Shown: positions 42,106 through 52,043, counted from the stretch's first letter. The stretch: 64,000 nucleotides of DNA from Paraburkholderia bryophila (GCF_003269035.1 NZ_QLTK01000025.1:49455-113454); one strand, 5' to 3'. Notes: generated by a model not told the origin, from the letters alone. Made by a program: numbers and translations.

Positions 42106-45100
42106 ATGTCGTCAGTTTTCTTTGATCGAGAACGGATTACGGAATGGCTCGGTGATCACACCGTGGCCAAAGCGCGCTCGGTCGGCGCCGTCACGAATGT
42201 GAAGTGGCACGGCGACTCCCTGAGCGGCAATGTGCAAGGCACACTCACGCTGCCCTACAAAACGCGCGTGCGATTTCGCACCGACGGCGGCTGGCCCTGG
42301 GCGCAAAGCGATTGCAGTTGTCCGGTGGGTCGCGATTGCAAGCACGTGGCCGCGCTGCTGCTCGCCGAGCTGAATTATCACGATGAGATGGATCACATCA
42401 CGCATGTGAATCTCGACGACAGCGGCGAACCCTATCCACCCAGCCGCTCCGTCGACAAAGCGACCATCGCGTCCACGCCCGCCGCCGGCGTGCGCCCCGA
42501 ACTGGTCAGTTGGCTCGAGCGTTTCCGCGCGCGCGCCGAAGCCGCCGATCTCGACGCCCAGAAAGCCGGCGCCGCGCGCAGCCAGACCTTGGCGTATCTG
42601 CTGAACTGGTCCAACTTCCACATGCGCCACGAGGTCGTGCTGTATCGCGCGCGCTGCAATGCGGACGGCACGGTGTTCGAGGTCGACGAGCCGTGGGCCA
42701 ATGTCGAAGCCGCGCTGCTCAAACAACCCAAATTCGTCTCCGACGAAGACCTGTCGATCCTGCGCGGTCTGTGGCTCGGCCGTTCGCGCGAGGACTTCGG
42801 CCAGTTCATCCTGCGCGGCGCCAGCGGCGCCGAGATGTTGCAGAAGCTGATCGCGACCGGCCGTCTGTTCTTCGAATTCAGGCCCGCACCCGGTCACGAA
42901 GGACCCGCGCCGCTGGCGCGCGGTCTCGACCGGCCCGGCCGGATCGAATGGGAGCCGCTCGCCGACGAGCGCCTGCGGCCCGTGCTATGCACCGAGCCGC
43001 GCGCCAGCATGGTGCTGCCGACCGAGCCGGTCTGGTACGTGGACGGTGTGGCGAATGAAGCCGGCGTCGTGCAAACGTCGCTGCCGTTCCAGCAGTTGCC
43101 CGATTACCTCGCCATGCCGCCCATCTCGCTCGCCGAAGCGCCGCTGGTCGCGTCGGTCTTGCGCGAGATCGCGCCGGAATTACCGCTGCCGCCCACCCAC
43201 GACACCTCGGCGATCCGCGTGATCGACGTCGACCCCGTGCCGGTGCTGACGCTGAACAGCCACACGCTGCCGCCGGCGGGCAAGGGGGGCATGCGCAAAA
43301 CCGAGGCGGTCGAACTGGCCGCCGTGAGCTTCGACTACGACGGCGTCAGCATCAATGTCGACAGCAACGTCACGCTCGTGCCGATGCCGGGCGGCGACGT
43401 GATTCACATCCGCCGCCGTTACGAGGCCGAAAAGAAGCGCTTGCTCGAATTGCGCCGCACCGGCTTGCAGAAAGTGCCGACCAGCCGGGTCTACGCGTCG
43501 CGTCTGCTGCCGGACACGATGCTCGGGCTGCCCGATGCCGATGCATGGTCCATCTTCGTCAACGACGCCGTCCCCGAACTCGTCGCCAAAGGCTGGCGTG
43601 TCACGATGGCGCCGGCGTTCCGCTACAACGTGATCGAGATCGACGCGATCGACGGCACCGCGCACCAGGCCGGCGACGGCTGGTTCGATCTGGAAATGGG
43701 TATCCGCATCGGCGAGCGTAACGTGCGGCTCGAACCGCTGCTCGCCGACCTGTTCCGACGCGACCGGCGCTGGCTGAACGGTGCGCTCGAAACGATCGCC
43801 GACCACGAACCGATCGAGCTGAAAACCGAGGAGAACAAGCGTCTGCGGCTGCGCGCCGACCGCCTGAAACCCGTGGTGCGCGTGCTGGTCGATCTGTTCG
43901 ACGCGCTCGGCGGCGCTCTCGCCGACGGTGCGCCGCTGCGCGTGCCCGCCGTCGACGCAGGCCGGCTGGAAGCATTGAACAGCACCGGCCGCTGGCAATT
44001 CCACGGCGACGACTCGGTGCGGCAACTCGCGCAGCGTTTGCAGGCCGGACCGGGACTGCGCCAGGTGCCGGTGCCGCGCGGCCTGAAAGCGGAATTGCGC
44101 GGGTATCAGCAGCAGGGTCTCGACTGGATGCAGTTCCTGCGCGAACAGGATCTGGCCGGCGTGCTCGCCGACGACATGGGGCTGGGTAAAACCGTGCAGA
44201 CGCTCGCGCATATTCTCGCGGAGAAGGAAGCCGGGCGGCTGACCCGGCCTGCGTTGATCGTCGTGCCGACCACGCTGGTGCACAACTGGCGCGAGGAAGC
44301 GCGGCGCTTCGCCCCCGAGCTGAAAGTCCTGGCGCTGAACGGTCCGCAGCGCAAGGAGCGTTTCGAGCAGATCGGCGAACACGAACTGGTGTTGACCACC
44401 TACGCGTTGTTGTGGCGCGATCAGAAAGTGCTGGCGGAGCACGACTACCACCTGCTGATTCTCGACGAAGCGCAGTACGTCAAGAATGCCAGTACGAAGG
44501 CCGCGCAAGCGATCCGCGGATTGCGTGCGCGGCATCGGCTGTGTTTGACGGGCACGCCGCTCGAGAATCACCTCGGCGAACTGTGGTCGCAATTCGATTT
44601 CCTGCTGCCGGGTTTTCTCGGCAGCCAGAAAGACTTCACCCGGCGCTGGCGCAATCCGATCGAAAAAAACAGCGACGGCGTGCGCCGCGCGCTGCTGGCG
44701 CGGCGCATCCGGCCGTTCATGCTGCGCCGTCGCAAGGACGAGGTCGCTAAGGAGTTGCCGGCCAAGACCACCATCGTGTGTTCGGTGGATCTGGAGGGCG
44801 CGCAGCGCGATCTGTACGAAACCGTGCGCACGGCCATGCAGGAGAAAGTGCGCGCCGCGGTCAGCGCGCAGGGTCTCGCCCGGAGTCACATCATCGTGCT
44901 CGACGCGTTGCTGAAGCTGCGGCAGGTGTGCTGCGATCCACGCCTCGTTCGAACGCTCAGAACGGGCGGCGAGGCGGAGCCGTGGCTGGATAAACCGGCC
45001 GACTGGCGCGCCGGGGCGCAGCGAGCGGATAAAGCGGGCAAGGCGGATAAAGCCGACAAGGCCGCGCGCGCGTTGGGCTCGGCCAAGCTCGATCTGCTGC

Positions 45101-45609
45101 TCTCCATGCTGCCGGAACTGATCGACGAAGGGCGCCGTGTGCTGCTGTTCTCGCAGTTCACCGGCATGCTGGCGCTGATCGCTGAAGCGCTGGATGACGC
45201 GGCGATTCCCTTCGTGCTGCTGACCGGCGACACGACCGATCGCGTCACACCCGTGCAGCGGTTCCAGCAAGGCGAGGTACCGCTGTTCCTGATCAGCCTG
45301 AAAGCGGGCGGCGTCGGGCTCAATCTGACCGCGGCCGACACGGTCATTCATTACGATCCGTGGTGGAATCCGGCCGCCGAAAATCAGGCAACCGACCGCG
45401 CGCATCGGCTGGGTCAGGACAAGCCGGTGTTTGTGTACAAGCTGATCGCGGCAGGCAGCATCGAGGAAAAGATCGTGGAGTTGCAGGAACAGAAAGCAGG
45501 GCTCGCCGACAGCATTCTTTCCGAAGATGCCGCCGGCACCACGAAGTTTTCCGACGACGACCTCGACGCGCTGTTCGCGCCAATGCCGGCAATTGAAGGC
45601 GGTCGATAA
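42106..45609 (+). CDS. SNF2/HepA-family helicase with N-terminal SWIM zinc finger
   Basis: An 1167-residue protein. A SWIM zinc finger (SDCSCPVGRDCKHVAALL, CxC...CxH) lies at about residues 65-85, then a long middle region, then the SNF2 ATPase: Walker A in ADDMGLGKTVQ, DEAQ box in LILDEAQYVKN, and the helicase C domain with LLFSQFTGML and the arginine-finger motif ATDRAHRLGQDKPVFVYKLI. The SWIM-plus-SNF2 layout is standard for large bacterial HepA homologues of uncertain role, thought to remodel nucleoprotein or transcription complexes. A Lys/Ala-rich insert (RADKAGKADKADKAARA) sits in the C-terminal lobe. Monocistronic. Confidence 0.9.
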   Translation: MSSVFFDRERITEWLGDHTVAKARSVGAVTNVKWHGDSLSGNVQGTLTLPYKTRVRFRTDGGWPWAQSDCSCPVGRDCKHVAALLLAELNYHDEMDHITHVNLDDSGEPYPPSRSVDKATIASTPAAGVRPELVSWLERFRARAEAADLDAQKAGAARSQTLAYLLNWSNFHMRHEVVLYRARCNADGTVFEVDEPWANVEAALLKQPKFVSDEDLSILRGLWLGRSREDFGQFILRGASGAEMLQKLIATGRLFFEFRPAPGHEGPAPLARGLDRPGRIEWEPLADERLRPVLCTEPRASMVLPTEPVWYVDGVANEAGVVQTSLPFQQLPDYLAMPPISLAEAPLVASVLREIAPELPLPPTHDTSAIRVIDVDPVPVLTLNSHTLPPAGKGGMRKTEAVELAAVSFDYDGVSINVDSNVTLVPMPGGDVIHIRRRYEAEKKRLLELRRTGLQKVPTSRVYASRLLPDTMLGLPDADAWSIFVNDAVPELVAKGWRVTMAPAFRYNVIEIDAIDGTAHQAGDGWFDLEMGIRIGERNVRLEPLLADLFRRDRRWLNGALETIADHEPIELKTEENKRLRLRADRLKPVVRVLVDLFDALGGALADGAPLRVPAVDAGRLEALNSTGRWQFHGDDSVRQLAQRLQAGPGLRQVPVPRGLKAELRGYQQQGLDWMQFLREQDLAGVLADDMGLGKTVQTLAHILAEKEAGRLTRPALIVVPTTLVHNWREEARRFAPELKVLALNGPQRKERFEQIGEHELVLTTYALLWRDQKVLAEHDYHLLILDEAQYVKNASTKAAQAIRGLRARHRLCLTGTPLENHLGELWSQFDFLLPGFLGSQKDFTRRWRNPIEKNSDGVRRALLARRIRPFMLRRRKDEVAKELPAKTTIVCSVDLEGAQRDLYETVRTAMQEKVRAAVSAQGLARSHIIVLDALLKLRQVCCDPRLVRTLRTGGEAEPWLDKPADWRAGAQRADKAGKADKADKAARALGSAKLDLLLSMLPELIDEGRRVLLFSQFTGMLALIAEALDDAAIPFVLLTGDTTDRVTPVQRFQQGEVPLFLISLKAGGVGLNLTAADTVIHYDPWWNPAAENQATDRAHRLGQDKPVFVYKLIAAGSIEEKIVELQEQKAGLADSILSEDAAGTTKFSDDDLDALFAPMPAIEGGR

Positions 45610-45691
45610 GCGGCATTTTATCTGCATCAAAACGGCAGTTTAAATACGGTCACAGATTTGCTTCGAATACGAACGCTGGTATTAAAAAGAC

Positions 45692-45963
45692 ATGTCTGTA
45701 ACAAACGTCTTCGTATGTAAATTGCCGCGCGCCGGCGCTTAAATTCAGACGATTTTGTCGCCTGGCGCAGCCTTGATCCGGCAGGGGCGCGGCTTACGTC
45801 ACACGTAATAGCTACCTGGCGGATCGTTACAAAGGCAGTTCTTTCATCTTGAGCGGAATTTTCAAAGCGGCTACGTTGAGCTCACTCGCGCGGTTAGACC
45901 CCAGCGAGCGTGTGGTGTGTTGAGCGGCGTCGCCTCCATCAGCGGGGCGACGCCGCATTTTTT
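45692..45963 (+). ncRNA. Candidate small RNA with its own promoter and terminator
   Basis: A roughly 270-base AT-richer stretch without an open frame, beginning after a promoter-like TTGCTT, 16 bases, TATTAA (45658-45685) and ending in a strong intrinsic terminator (45924-45963) that is over 300 bases past the helicase stop. It could instead be the long 3' UTR of the helicase gene. No known RNA family was recognised. Confidence 0.35.
45924..45963 (+). terminator. Intrinsic terminator
   Basis: GCGGCGTCGCC and GGCGACGCCGC form a perfect 11-bp stem around an 11-base loop and are followed by A and six T residues. Confidence 0.92.
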
Positions 45964-46542
45964 GCGGGATCGTCATGGCGCACGAAGGTCGCCTTAACAA
46001 TATTTAAACGATTTATTTTGAGACTGTTCCTATACTGACTCGCCAATTGTCAAATCGTCGTGTCTCGAATCGACATGCGGCATGAATATGCACAGGCAGA
46101 CGGGGCCAATCCGCTGCGAGCGAGACCAACAACGATCCGCGTAATGACCGGGATGACTATCCGAGTCGCTACTTTTAAAGGACGACATCGGCATCCCGGC
46201 GGAACCTGAGAGACGGCGGGATGAAGCGCAAATGGCGGCTCCAATCGCTGAGCCGCGCGGAGAGCGGCTTAACCGCATCCGCCGAAAAGAACGGCTGTTT
46301 TTTCGATTATGATGATCTCGCCCCCCCGATAATCAGCGCCATAAACCCAAGAATTGCGCGCCAATTTTGAGACGAGTGGGCGGCAGAACGGAACAGGGCG
46401 CAAGGCAAAGGACCGTAAGTCGAAGAAATGCAGCCGGAGTTGAAAAGGGGACCCGGATCGCCGGCACTGATGCCGGCATCCCGGTCATCTGCCGGCCAGC
46501 CGGCCATCAGTTAGGTAGCACGTTGTCGCGTTGCGGGGTTTT
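45964..46542. other. 579-bp leader region of the two-component operon
   Basis: No gene accepted. The first part is AT-rich (TTAACAATATTTAAACGATTT around 46000), suitable for a promoter; the last part contains the hairpin at 46453. A minus-strand open frame at 46030-46278 lacks motifs and good codon use. Confidence 0.45.
46453..46484 (+). repeat. GC-rich hairpin ahead of the response-regulator gene
   Basis: CCGG-ATC-GCCGGCA, CTGA loop, TGCCGGC-ATC-CCGG: 7 plus 4 base pairs with a symmetric internal loop, ending about 58 bases before the start codon. No U-tract, so it may be a 5' UTR stability or attenuation element. Confidence 0.5.
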
Positions 46543-47280
46543 ATGAGAATTGCTGTCCTGGATGACGATTCGGCTCAGGCCGATCTGGTATGTCAAACGC
46601 TGTCGGCCGCCGGCCATATCTGTCACGCATTCGGCGCGGGCCGTGAGCTGGTGAGGCAGTTGCGGCGCCAGACCTTCGATCTGCTGGTGCTCGACTGGAA
46701 CGTGCCCGACATGTCGGGCGAAGAGGTGTTGCGCTGGGTGCGCGAAAGCCTTTCCGAGCGTCTGCCGGTGCTGTTCATGACGAGCCGCGGCCGCGAAACC
46801 GATATCACCTCGATCCTCAATACCGGCGCGGACGATTACGTCGTCAAACCGGTGTCGGCTGCCGTGCTGCTCGCGCGGGTCGGCTCGTTGCTGCGCCGGG
46901 CGTATCACCTGAAGCCGGCCGCGGTGAAGGAAGTGTTCGGCGAATTCGAGTTCGATCTGGGCGCCAAGCACGTGGTGGTGCGCGGCGCGACCGTCGCGTT
47001 GACGCAGAAGGAATTCGAGCTCGCGTTGCTGCTGTTCCAGCATTTGAGCCGGCCGCTTTCGCGCGCGCATATTCTCGACGTGATCTGGAAACAGGCCACC
47101 GACATTCCGTCGCGCACCATGGATACCCACGTCTCGATGTTGCGCAGCAAGCTGGGCCTGCGGCCCGAGCACGGCTATCGTCTGACGCCGATTTACGGGT
47201 ATGGCTATCGCCTCGAGCGGATCGAATCCGCCACGCAGCCGGCCGCCGCTATTGAACCCCCTGAAGCGGGGGAGGCGTGA
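46543..47280 (+). CDS. OmpR-family response regulator
   Basis: A 245-residue regulator: receiver domain (RIAVLDDDSAQADLV; the phospho-acceptor Asp is in LLVLDWNVPDMSG; Lys in DYVVKPV) and a winged-helix OmpR output domain (TQKEFELALLLFQHLSRPLSRAHILDVIW ... RTMDTHVSMLRSKLGLRPEHGYRLTPIYGYGYRLE). The ATG at 46543 is chosen. It overlaps the FecR-like gene (GTGA) and is transcribed together with the CHASE2 kinase, its probable partner. Confidence 0.92.
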   Translation: MRIAVLDDDSAQADLVCQTLSAAGHICHAFGAGRELVRQLRRQTFDLLVLDWNVPDMSGEEVLRWVRESLSERLPVLFMTSRGRETDITSILNTGADDYVVKPVSAAVLLARVGSLLRRAYHLKPAAVKEVFGEFEFDLGAKHVVVRGATVALTQKEFELALLLFQHLSRPLSRAHILDVIWKQATDIPSRTMDTHVSMLRSKLGLRPEHGYRLTPIYGYGYRLERIESATQPAAAIEPPEAGEA

Positions 47281-48746
47281 CGGTTTCCGCAGGGGTGGCA
47301 GGGCGCGGCGGTGCGAGTTCGAAACGCCGCGGCGGTGGCGTGTTGCTGAGCGCGCGCTTGGTCGCGGGGTTGGTCACGTTGACTTGCGCCGTGTCGATGC
47401 CGGCGCAGGCGCAAGTGTCGCGCGGGGCGAAAACGCGTCCAACGGCGACGGCGCCATCGTACGTTCAGTACGTGACTCATGACGGCGACACGCTGTACGA
47501 GATCGCCGCTCATTATCTGCGCGATCCGGACGACTGGGCCGTGCTGAGTCGCCTCAATCATGTGCCCGCACCGCGCCGCATGCCGGCGGGGACCGCGCTG
47601 CGCTTGCCGGTCGACAAGCTCAAACAGGATCAGGAATCCGCGCGCGTGATCGCGACCAGCGGTCCCGCCGAGCACGCCTTCGGCAAGAGCCCGTACGTGC
47701 CGCTCACGGAAGGCGCGACGCTCGGCGAAGGCGACCACATCCGCACCGGTCGCGACGGTTTCGTTTCGCTGGAATTGCCGGACGGCTCGCACGTGACGGT
47801 GGCACAAGATGCCGAGGTGGACATCGCACGGCTGCGGCGCACCACGCTGACGGGCGCGGGCGACCGCGTGCTCGATCTGCAGCACGGCGAAGTCGAAAGC
47901 CAGGTCACCCACGCGACGAAAAAAGACGATCGCTTCCAGATCCGTTCGCCTTCCGTGGTGGCCGGCGTGCGCGGCACACGTTTCAAAGTCGCCTACGACG
48001 GCGACGCGCACACCACGGCGGTGGAAGTGCTGGACGGCGCGGTCGGCGTCGATCCGGCCACGCTCGATGGCCACACGCCGGCTTCGGCGCCGCCGCCCGG
48101 CGTGCCGTTGCAAGCATCCGCGCAGCTCGTCAGGGCCAGCTTCGGCAGTGTCACGCGCACTGGCGGCACGATCGGCGATCCGGTGGCGTTGCTGGCGGCG
48201 CCGGCGCTTGCGCAGCCCGCCAGGGTGCAGGACGGCAAGACTGTCGCGTTCGATCTCATACCGGGCAGCGCGGCGCCCGGCTACCGTGTGCAGATTGCCC
48301 GCGACGCCGATCAGCTCGACCTGATCCGCGATCTGCGCGTCAGCGTGCCGCATGCGGACTTCGGCGATCTCGCCGACGGCACGTATTTCGTGCGGATCGC
48401 CGCGATCGACGCGCACGGGCTCGAAGGTCTGCCGCAGGTGTACGCGTTCGAACGGCGTCAGCTTGGGTTGTCCGCTTCGGCGGGGCCGCGTGCCGGCAGT
48501 CGCGACTATGAATTCCGCTGGTTCGTCAGCCGCAGCACGGTCGAGACGCGCTTTCGTTTCGTGCTTGCCGCGAGCGCGGATCTGCGCCATCCGATTGTTG
48601 ACCGTACCGATCTGAAGGGCGGCCAACTGGTGGTGAGCGACCTGCCGGCCGGCGTCTACTACTGGACGATCGTCGCCGAGCAATTCGAGAACGGCCGCTT
48701 CTATGAGAAGAGCAGCGCGGTTCGCTCGTTTACGCTTGCGCGCTGA
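47277..48746 (+). CDS. Periplasmic LysM-FecR domain protein
   Basis: A 489-residue protein with a signal peptide (ending MPAQAQ), a LysM-like domain (YVTHDGDTLYEIAAHYLRDPDDWAVLSRLN, about residues 62-110), a FecR domain (GATLGEGDHIRTGRDGFVSLELPDGSHVTVAQDAEV ... VVAGVRGTRFKVAYDGD, about residues 145-265), and a C-terminal part with fibronectin/Ig-like repeats (GTYFVRIAAIDAHGLEG; AGVYYWTIVAE). The GTG start at 47277 overlaps the response-regulator stop. LysM suggests peptidoglycan binding, so it may act as the sensor or modulator for the kinase encoded next. Confidence 0.87.
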   Translation: MTVSAGVAGRGGASSKRRGGGVLLSARLVAGLVTLTCAVSMPAQAQVSRGAKTRPTATAPSYVQYVTHDGDTLYEIAAHYLRDPDDWAVLSRLNHVPAPRRMPAGTALRLPVDKLKQDQESARVIATSGPAEHAFGKSPYVPLTEGATLGEGDHIRTGRDGFVSLELPDGSHVTVAQDAEVDIARLRRTTLTGAGDRVLDLQHGEVESQVTHATKKDDRFQIRSPSVVAGVRGTRFKVAYDGDAHTTAVEVLDGAVGVDPATLDGHTPASAPPPGVPLQASAQLVRASFGSVTRTGGTIGDPVALLAAPALAQPARVQDGKTVAFDLIPGSAAPGYRVQIARDADQLDLIRDLRVSVPHADFGDLADGTYFVRIAAIDAHGLEGLPQVYAFERRQLGLSASAGPRAGSRDYEFRWFVSRSTVETRFRFVLAASADLRHPIVDRTDLKGGQLVVSDLPAGVYYWTIVAEQFENGRFYEKSSAVRSFTLAR

Positions 48747-48812
48747 GGCTGGTAGATTCCCGTTACCGGGCCGGCCGTCGGCCCGCTCCAACGATTCCGA
48801 CCACGCCACGCT

Positions 48813-51368
48813 TTGCCGACCCCATCCACGCGTCTGAGCCTCGATCCGCGCGCCCGCCTGGGGCGGCGCGCCGGCCGCCGTTTCCTGATCGAGTGGGTGG
48901 CGATCGGCTGTCTCGGCATCGTGGTGATTCTGCTCAGTTCACTGGGCCGGCTGAGCGCGAGCGTCGATCACCTCGTCTATGACCGCTTTCTGAGCCTGCA
49001 CGCGCATCCCGTGCTGCCCGATATCGTGGTGGTCGAAATCGACAACGCGAGCGTGGCGCAACTTGGGCGTTGGCCGTGGCCGCGCAGCGTTCACGCGCGG
49101 CTGCTCGAGCAGATCGCGAGAGCCCAACCCGCTGCGGTGATCTACGACGTGCTGTTCACCGAGGCCAATCGGGAAGACGCGGCACTGGCCCGCGCGATCG
49201 CGCTGAGTCCGACCTATCTGCCGGTGCTGCTTACCGCGCCGGACAGCGCGGGCAAACGCAGCGTGGTTGAGCCGGTCGCGCCGCTGGCGCAAGCGGCGGC
49301 GGGACTCGGACATATCAATCTCGAAGTGGACAGCGACGGGATTGTGCGCAGCGTCGCGCAATTCGAGGGCGACGCGCCGTCGCGCTGGCCGCAACTGATG
49401 GTGCCCGCCGCGCAGGCGGTCGAGCGCGGCACGCTGCGCTTGAACGACTTGCGGCGTGAGCGCTTGCCGGCTGAGGTGGGAAGTAAGGCAAAGGCCGCCC
49501 AGAACGAAGACAGCGACGACGAAGGCCGCTTCCTTATCCCCTTCGGCCCGAACACGCAAAGCTACAACAGGCTAAGTTTCGCGAGCGTCCTCGACGGCGA
49601 CGTACCGGCGGATCGACTGCGCGGCCGCATCGTGCTGATCGGCGTGACCGCGTCCGGCCTGTACGACCGGTTCGCGACGCCGGTGTCCGGCGAACTGGGC
49701 CCGCTGCCCGGCGTGTATATCCACGCGAACGTGCTCGACGCGCTGCTGACCGGCCGCGAGATCGAGCCGGCCGAGCCGTGGGTGTTGTGCGCGGTGTCGC
49801 TGGTGCCGCTCGCCGCGTTGCTCGCCGGGTTTCTGGTGTTGTCGCCGCGCCGCTCGCTGTTGCTGACCGGTGCGCTGTGCGCGCTCGCCGCGGCCGGCAG
49901 CGCCGCCTTGCTGTTCGGCGCGCGGCTCTGGATGTCGCCGGTCCCGGCCATCGTCGGCGCGGTGGTCGTGTATCCGATCTGGAACTGGCGGCGCCTCGAA
50001 ATGACCATGGCCTATCTGCGCGGCGAACTGCAACGTCTCGCGGACGAGCCGCACTTGCTGCCGGAAACGCCCGCGCGCGGCCGCGAATTCGGCGGCGACG
50101 TGCTGGAGCAGCACATGGCGCTGATGGCGCAGGCCGCGCAGCGCGTGCAGGACATGAAGCGTTTCGTCTGGGACAGCCTCGACAGCATGCCGGAGCCGAT
50201 CCTGGTGAGCGACGTGCACGGCGTCGTGCTGATCGCGAACCATGCCGCCAAGGCGCATTTCGCCCGGCTGCCCAATGCACCCGCGCCCGAAGGCCGGCCG
50301 ATGCAGGCCGTGCTGGGTGGGCTGACGCTGGTGAAGACCATCGACCGCGACGCCGCCACGGACGCGGACAACAATCTGCTGGCACACGCGCAGTGGCCCG
50401 CGCTGCTCGATCCGGCGCGCCGCGAATTCGCCGGCTTGATGGCGCAAGGCGTCGAGGTGCGGGACGCGAACCAGTGCGACTATCTGCTGCGCTACGCGAA
50501 TTGCACCAACGAACAGGGCGAGACGACAGGCTGGATCGCGGGTCTCGTCGACGTGTCGGCGCTGCACGCGGCCGAGCGTCAACGGGAGGATGCGCTGCGG
50601 CTGCTGTCGCACGACATGCGCTCGCCGCAGGCGTCGATTCTGGCGCTGGTGGAGATCGAGCGTGCCCGCGACGAGCCGGTGCTCGCGCGTGGTTTGCTGG
50701 AGCGTATCGAGCGTTATGCGCAGCGGGCGCTGACGCTCGCCGACGACTTCGTGCAACTGGCGCGCGCGGAATCGCAGGCGTATGTGCTCGAACCGGTGAG
50801 TCTGGCCGAGCTGCTGATCGACGCCAGCGACGAGGTCTGGCCGCAGGCGCACGCCAAACGCATCACGCTGCAGACTGACGCCGGCGCGGGAACGCAAGCT
50901 CAGACGCAAGTGCAAACGCCGGGCGATGCCAACGCCAAGGCAGAAGAAGAAGGCCACTGGATCTGCGCCGACCGCTCGCTGATCACGCGCGCCCTCGTCA
51001 ACATTCTGAACAACGCAGTCAAGTACAGCCCGCCGGACACGCGGATCACGTGCAGCCTCGCGACCGTTGAATCGACCTCCGTAGCCGGCGCTGCCCGGTG
51101 TGTGTCGTGCACGATTCGCGACGAAGGCTACGGCATTCCGATCGAACAGCAGGCCGGGTTGTTCGAGCGGTTCCGGCGCTTTCACGAGACCGAGCGGCCC
51201 GAAGTAGGCGGCGCGGGATTGGGCATGGCATTCGTGAAGACTGTCGTGACGCGTCATGGCGGCGACGTCGAGGTAGTCAGCGCGCCCGGCAAGGGCACGG
51301 CGTTCACGATCATGATACCGGCGCTCGACGACGCGCAATTCGAGGCCTCCGCCTTGCCGCGTGCCTGA
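48813..51368 (+). CDS. CHASE2-domain sensor histidine kinase
   Basis: An 851-residue kinase. The N-terminal span (FLIEWVAIGCLGIVVILLSSLG) is followed by a periplasmic CHASE2 domain (VYDRFLSLHAHPVLPDIVVVEIDNASVAQLGRWPWPRSVHARLLEQI ... GRIVLIGVTASGLYDRFATPV), three clustered spans (about residues 325-395), a PAS-like region (SLDSMPEPILVSDVHGVVLIANHAA), the H-box LLSHDMRSPQASILAL, N-box NILNNAVKYSP and G-boxes DEGYGIP and GAGLGMAF. The only in-frame upstream start is TTG at 48813 without a clear ribosome-binding site. Partner of the OmpR-type regulator. Confidence 0.9.
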   Translation: MPTPSTRLSLDPRARLGRRAGRRFLIEWVAIGCLGIVVILLSSLGRLSASVDHLVYDRFLSLHAHPVLPDIVVVEIDNASVAQLGRWPWPRSVHARLLEQIARAQPAAVIYDVLFTEANREDAALARAIALSPTYLPVLLTAPDSAGKRSVVEPVAPLAQAAAGLGHINLEVDSDGIVRSVAQFEGDAPSRWPQLMVPAAQAVERGTLRLNDLRRERLPAEVGSKAKAAQNEDSDDEGRFLIPFGPNTQSYNRLSFASVLDGDVPADRLRGRIVLIGVTASGLYDRFATPVSGELGPLPGVYIHANVLDALLTGREIEPAEPWVLCAVSLVPLAALLAGFLVLSPRRSLLLTGALCALAAAGSAALLFGARLWMSPVPAIVGAVVVYPIWNWRRLEMTMAYLRGELQRLADEPHLLPETPARGREFGGDVLEQHMALMAQAAQRVQDMKRFVWDSLDSMPEPILVSDVHGVVLIANHAAKAHFARLPNAPAPEGRPMQAVLGGLTLVKTIDRDAATDADNNLLAHAQWPALLDPARREFAGLMAQGVEVRDANQCDYLLRYANCTNEQGETTGWIAGLVDVSALHAAERQREDALRLLSHDMRSPQASILALVEIERARDEPVLARGLLERIERYAQRALTLADDFVQLARAESQAYVLEPVSLAELLIDASDEVWPQAHAKRITLQTDAGAGTQAQTQVQTPGDANAKAEEEGHWICADRSLITRALVNILNNAVKYSPPDTRITCSLATVESTSVAGAARCVSCTIRDEGYGIPIEQQAGLFERFRRFHETERPEVGGAGLGMAFVKTVVTRHGGDVEVVSAPGKGTAFTIMIPALDDAQFEASALPRA

Positions 51369-51408
51369 CAAGAAAGATGATGAATACGCACTTTACCGAA
51401 GCGAGAAG

Positions 51409-52017
51409 ATGGTGAAAGCAATCCTGATCTGTGCCGCGCTGGCCGCGGCGAGTCTTACCGGTTGTGCGGGCCTGAGCGCCGACGTGCACACCGCTCACGC
51501 CACGGATGCCGCGGCGGCGCTGCAAGGCGAGCGAACCTATGCGCTCACGCGCATGCCGTCGCAGGATGCCAGCGCGGATCATCTGCATTTCGAGGGTCTG
51601 TTGCGCGACGTGTTGGCGAGACAGGGCTTCGCCGAGATGCCGGGTGGATCCGCGCGCTATCTGCTGTCGGTCGCATACGACACCCGCCCGGCGGCGATCG
51701 GCGTCGATGTGGAGGATTGCGCGCCGGGCGACTGCGGCCATCAGCCGGATGCGCCGTTCGCGCTGTTCGGCGGCCCGGCGTACCGGCACGCCTTGACGTT
51801 GAGGTTTTTCGAGCGCGCGACCGGCCAGGAGGTCTACAAGGTCAGCGCGGTCAGCAGCGATCGCGATGCCGATCCGCTGCACGCCGCACCGGCGCTCGTG
51901 AAAAGCGCGCTGGCGAAGTTGCCGTTCGCGCCGCCGGCGGACTGGCGCGTGACATTGCGCGCGGATAAAACGAGCGGCGTACCCGACGTGGTGTCGGTGA
52001 AGGCACTGCAGCCTTGA
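51409..52017 (+). CDS. DUF4136 lipoprotein
   Basis: A 202-residue lipoprotein with lipobox LTGC (about residue 18) and the DUF4136 pattern (TYALTRMPSQDASADHLHFEGLLRDVLARQGFAEMPGGSARYLLSVAYDT; ALTLRFFERATGQEVYKVSAVS). The ATG at 51409 is chosen; it follows the kinase stop by 40 bases and is probably the last gene of the operon. Function unknown; an envelope location fits the LysM/FecR and CHASE2 theme. Confidence 0.82.
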   Translation: MVKAILICAALAAASLTGCAGLSADVHTAHATDAAAALQGERTYALTRMPSQDASADHLHFEGLLRDVLARQGFAEMPGGSARYLLSVAYDTRPAAIGVDVEDCAPGDCGHQPDAPFALFGGPAYRHALTLRFFERATGQEVYKVSAVSSDRDADPLHAAPALVKSALAKLPFAPPADWRVTLRADKTSGVPDVVSVKALQP

Positions 52018-52043
52018 CGTTCGGAGTTTGCTGCGCCGCTGTT

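Noticed and set aside
43180..45630. An 800-codon open frame antisense to the SNF2 helicase gene
   Set aside because: It mirrors the GC-rich codon pattern of the real gene, is rich in Arg/His/Gln and shows no domain. Similar long antisense frames occur opposite the molybdenum subunit genes and cobN.
46030..46278. Minus-strand frame of 82 codons in the leader of the two-component operon
   Set aside because: Ser/Arg/Cys-rich composition and no start context; the region is better explained as promoter.
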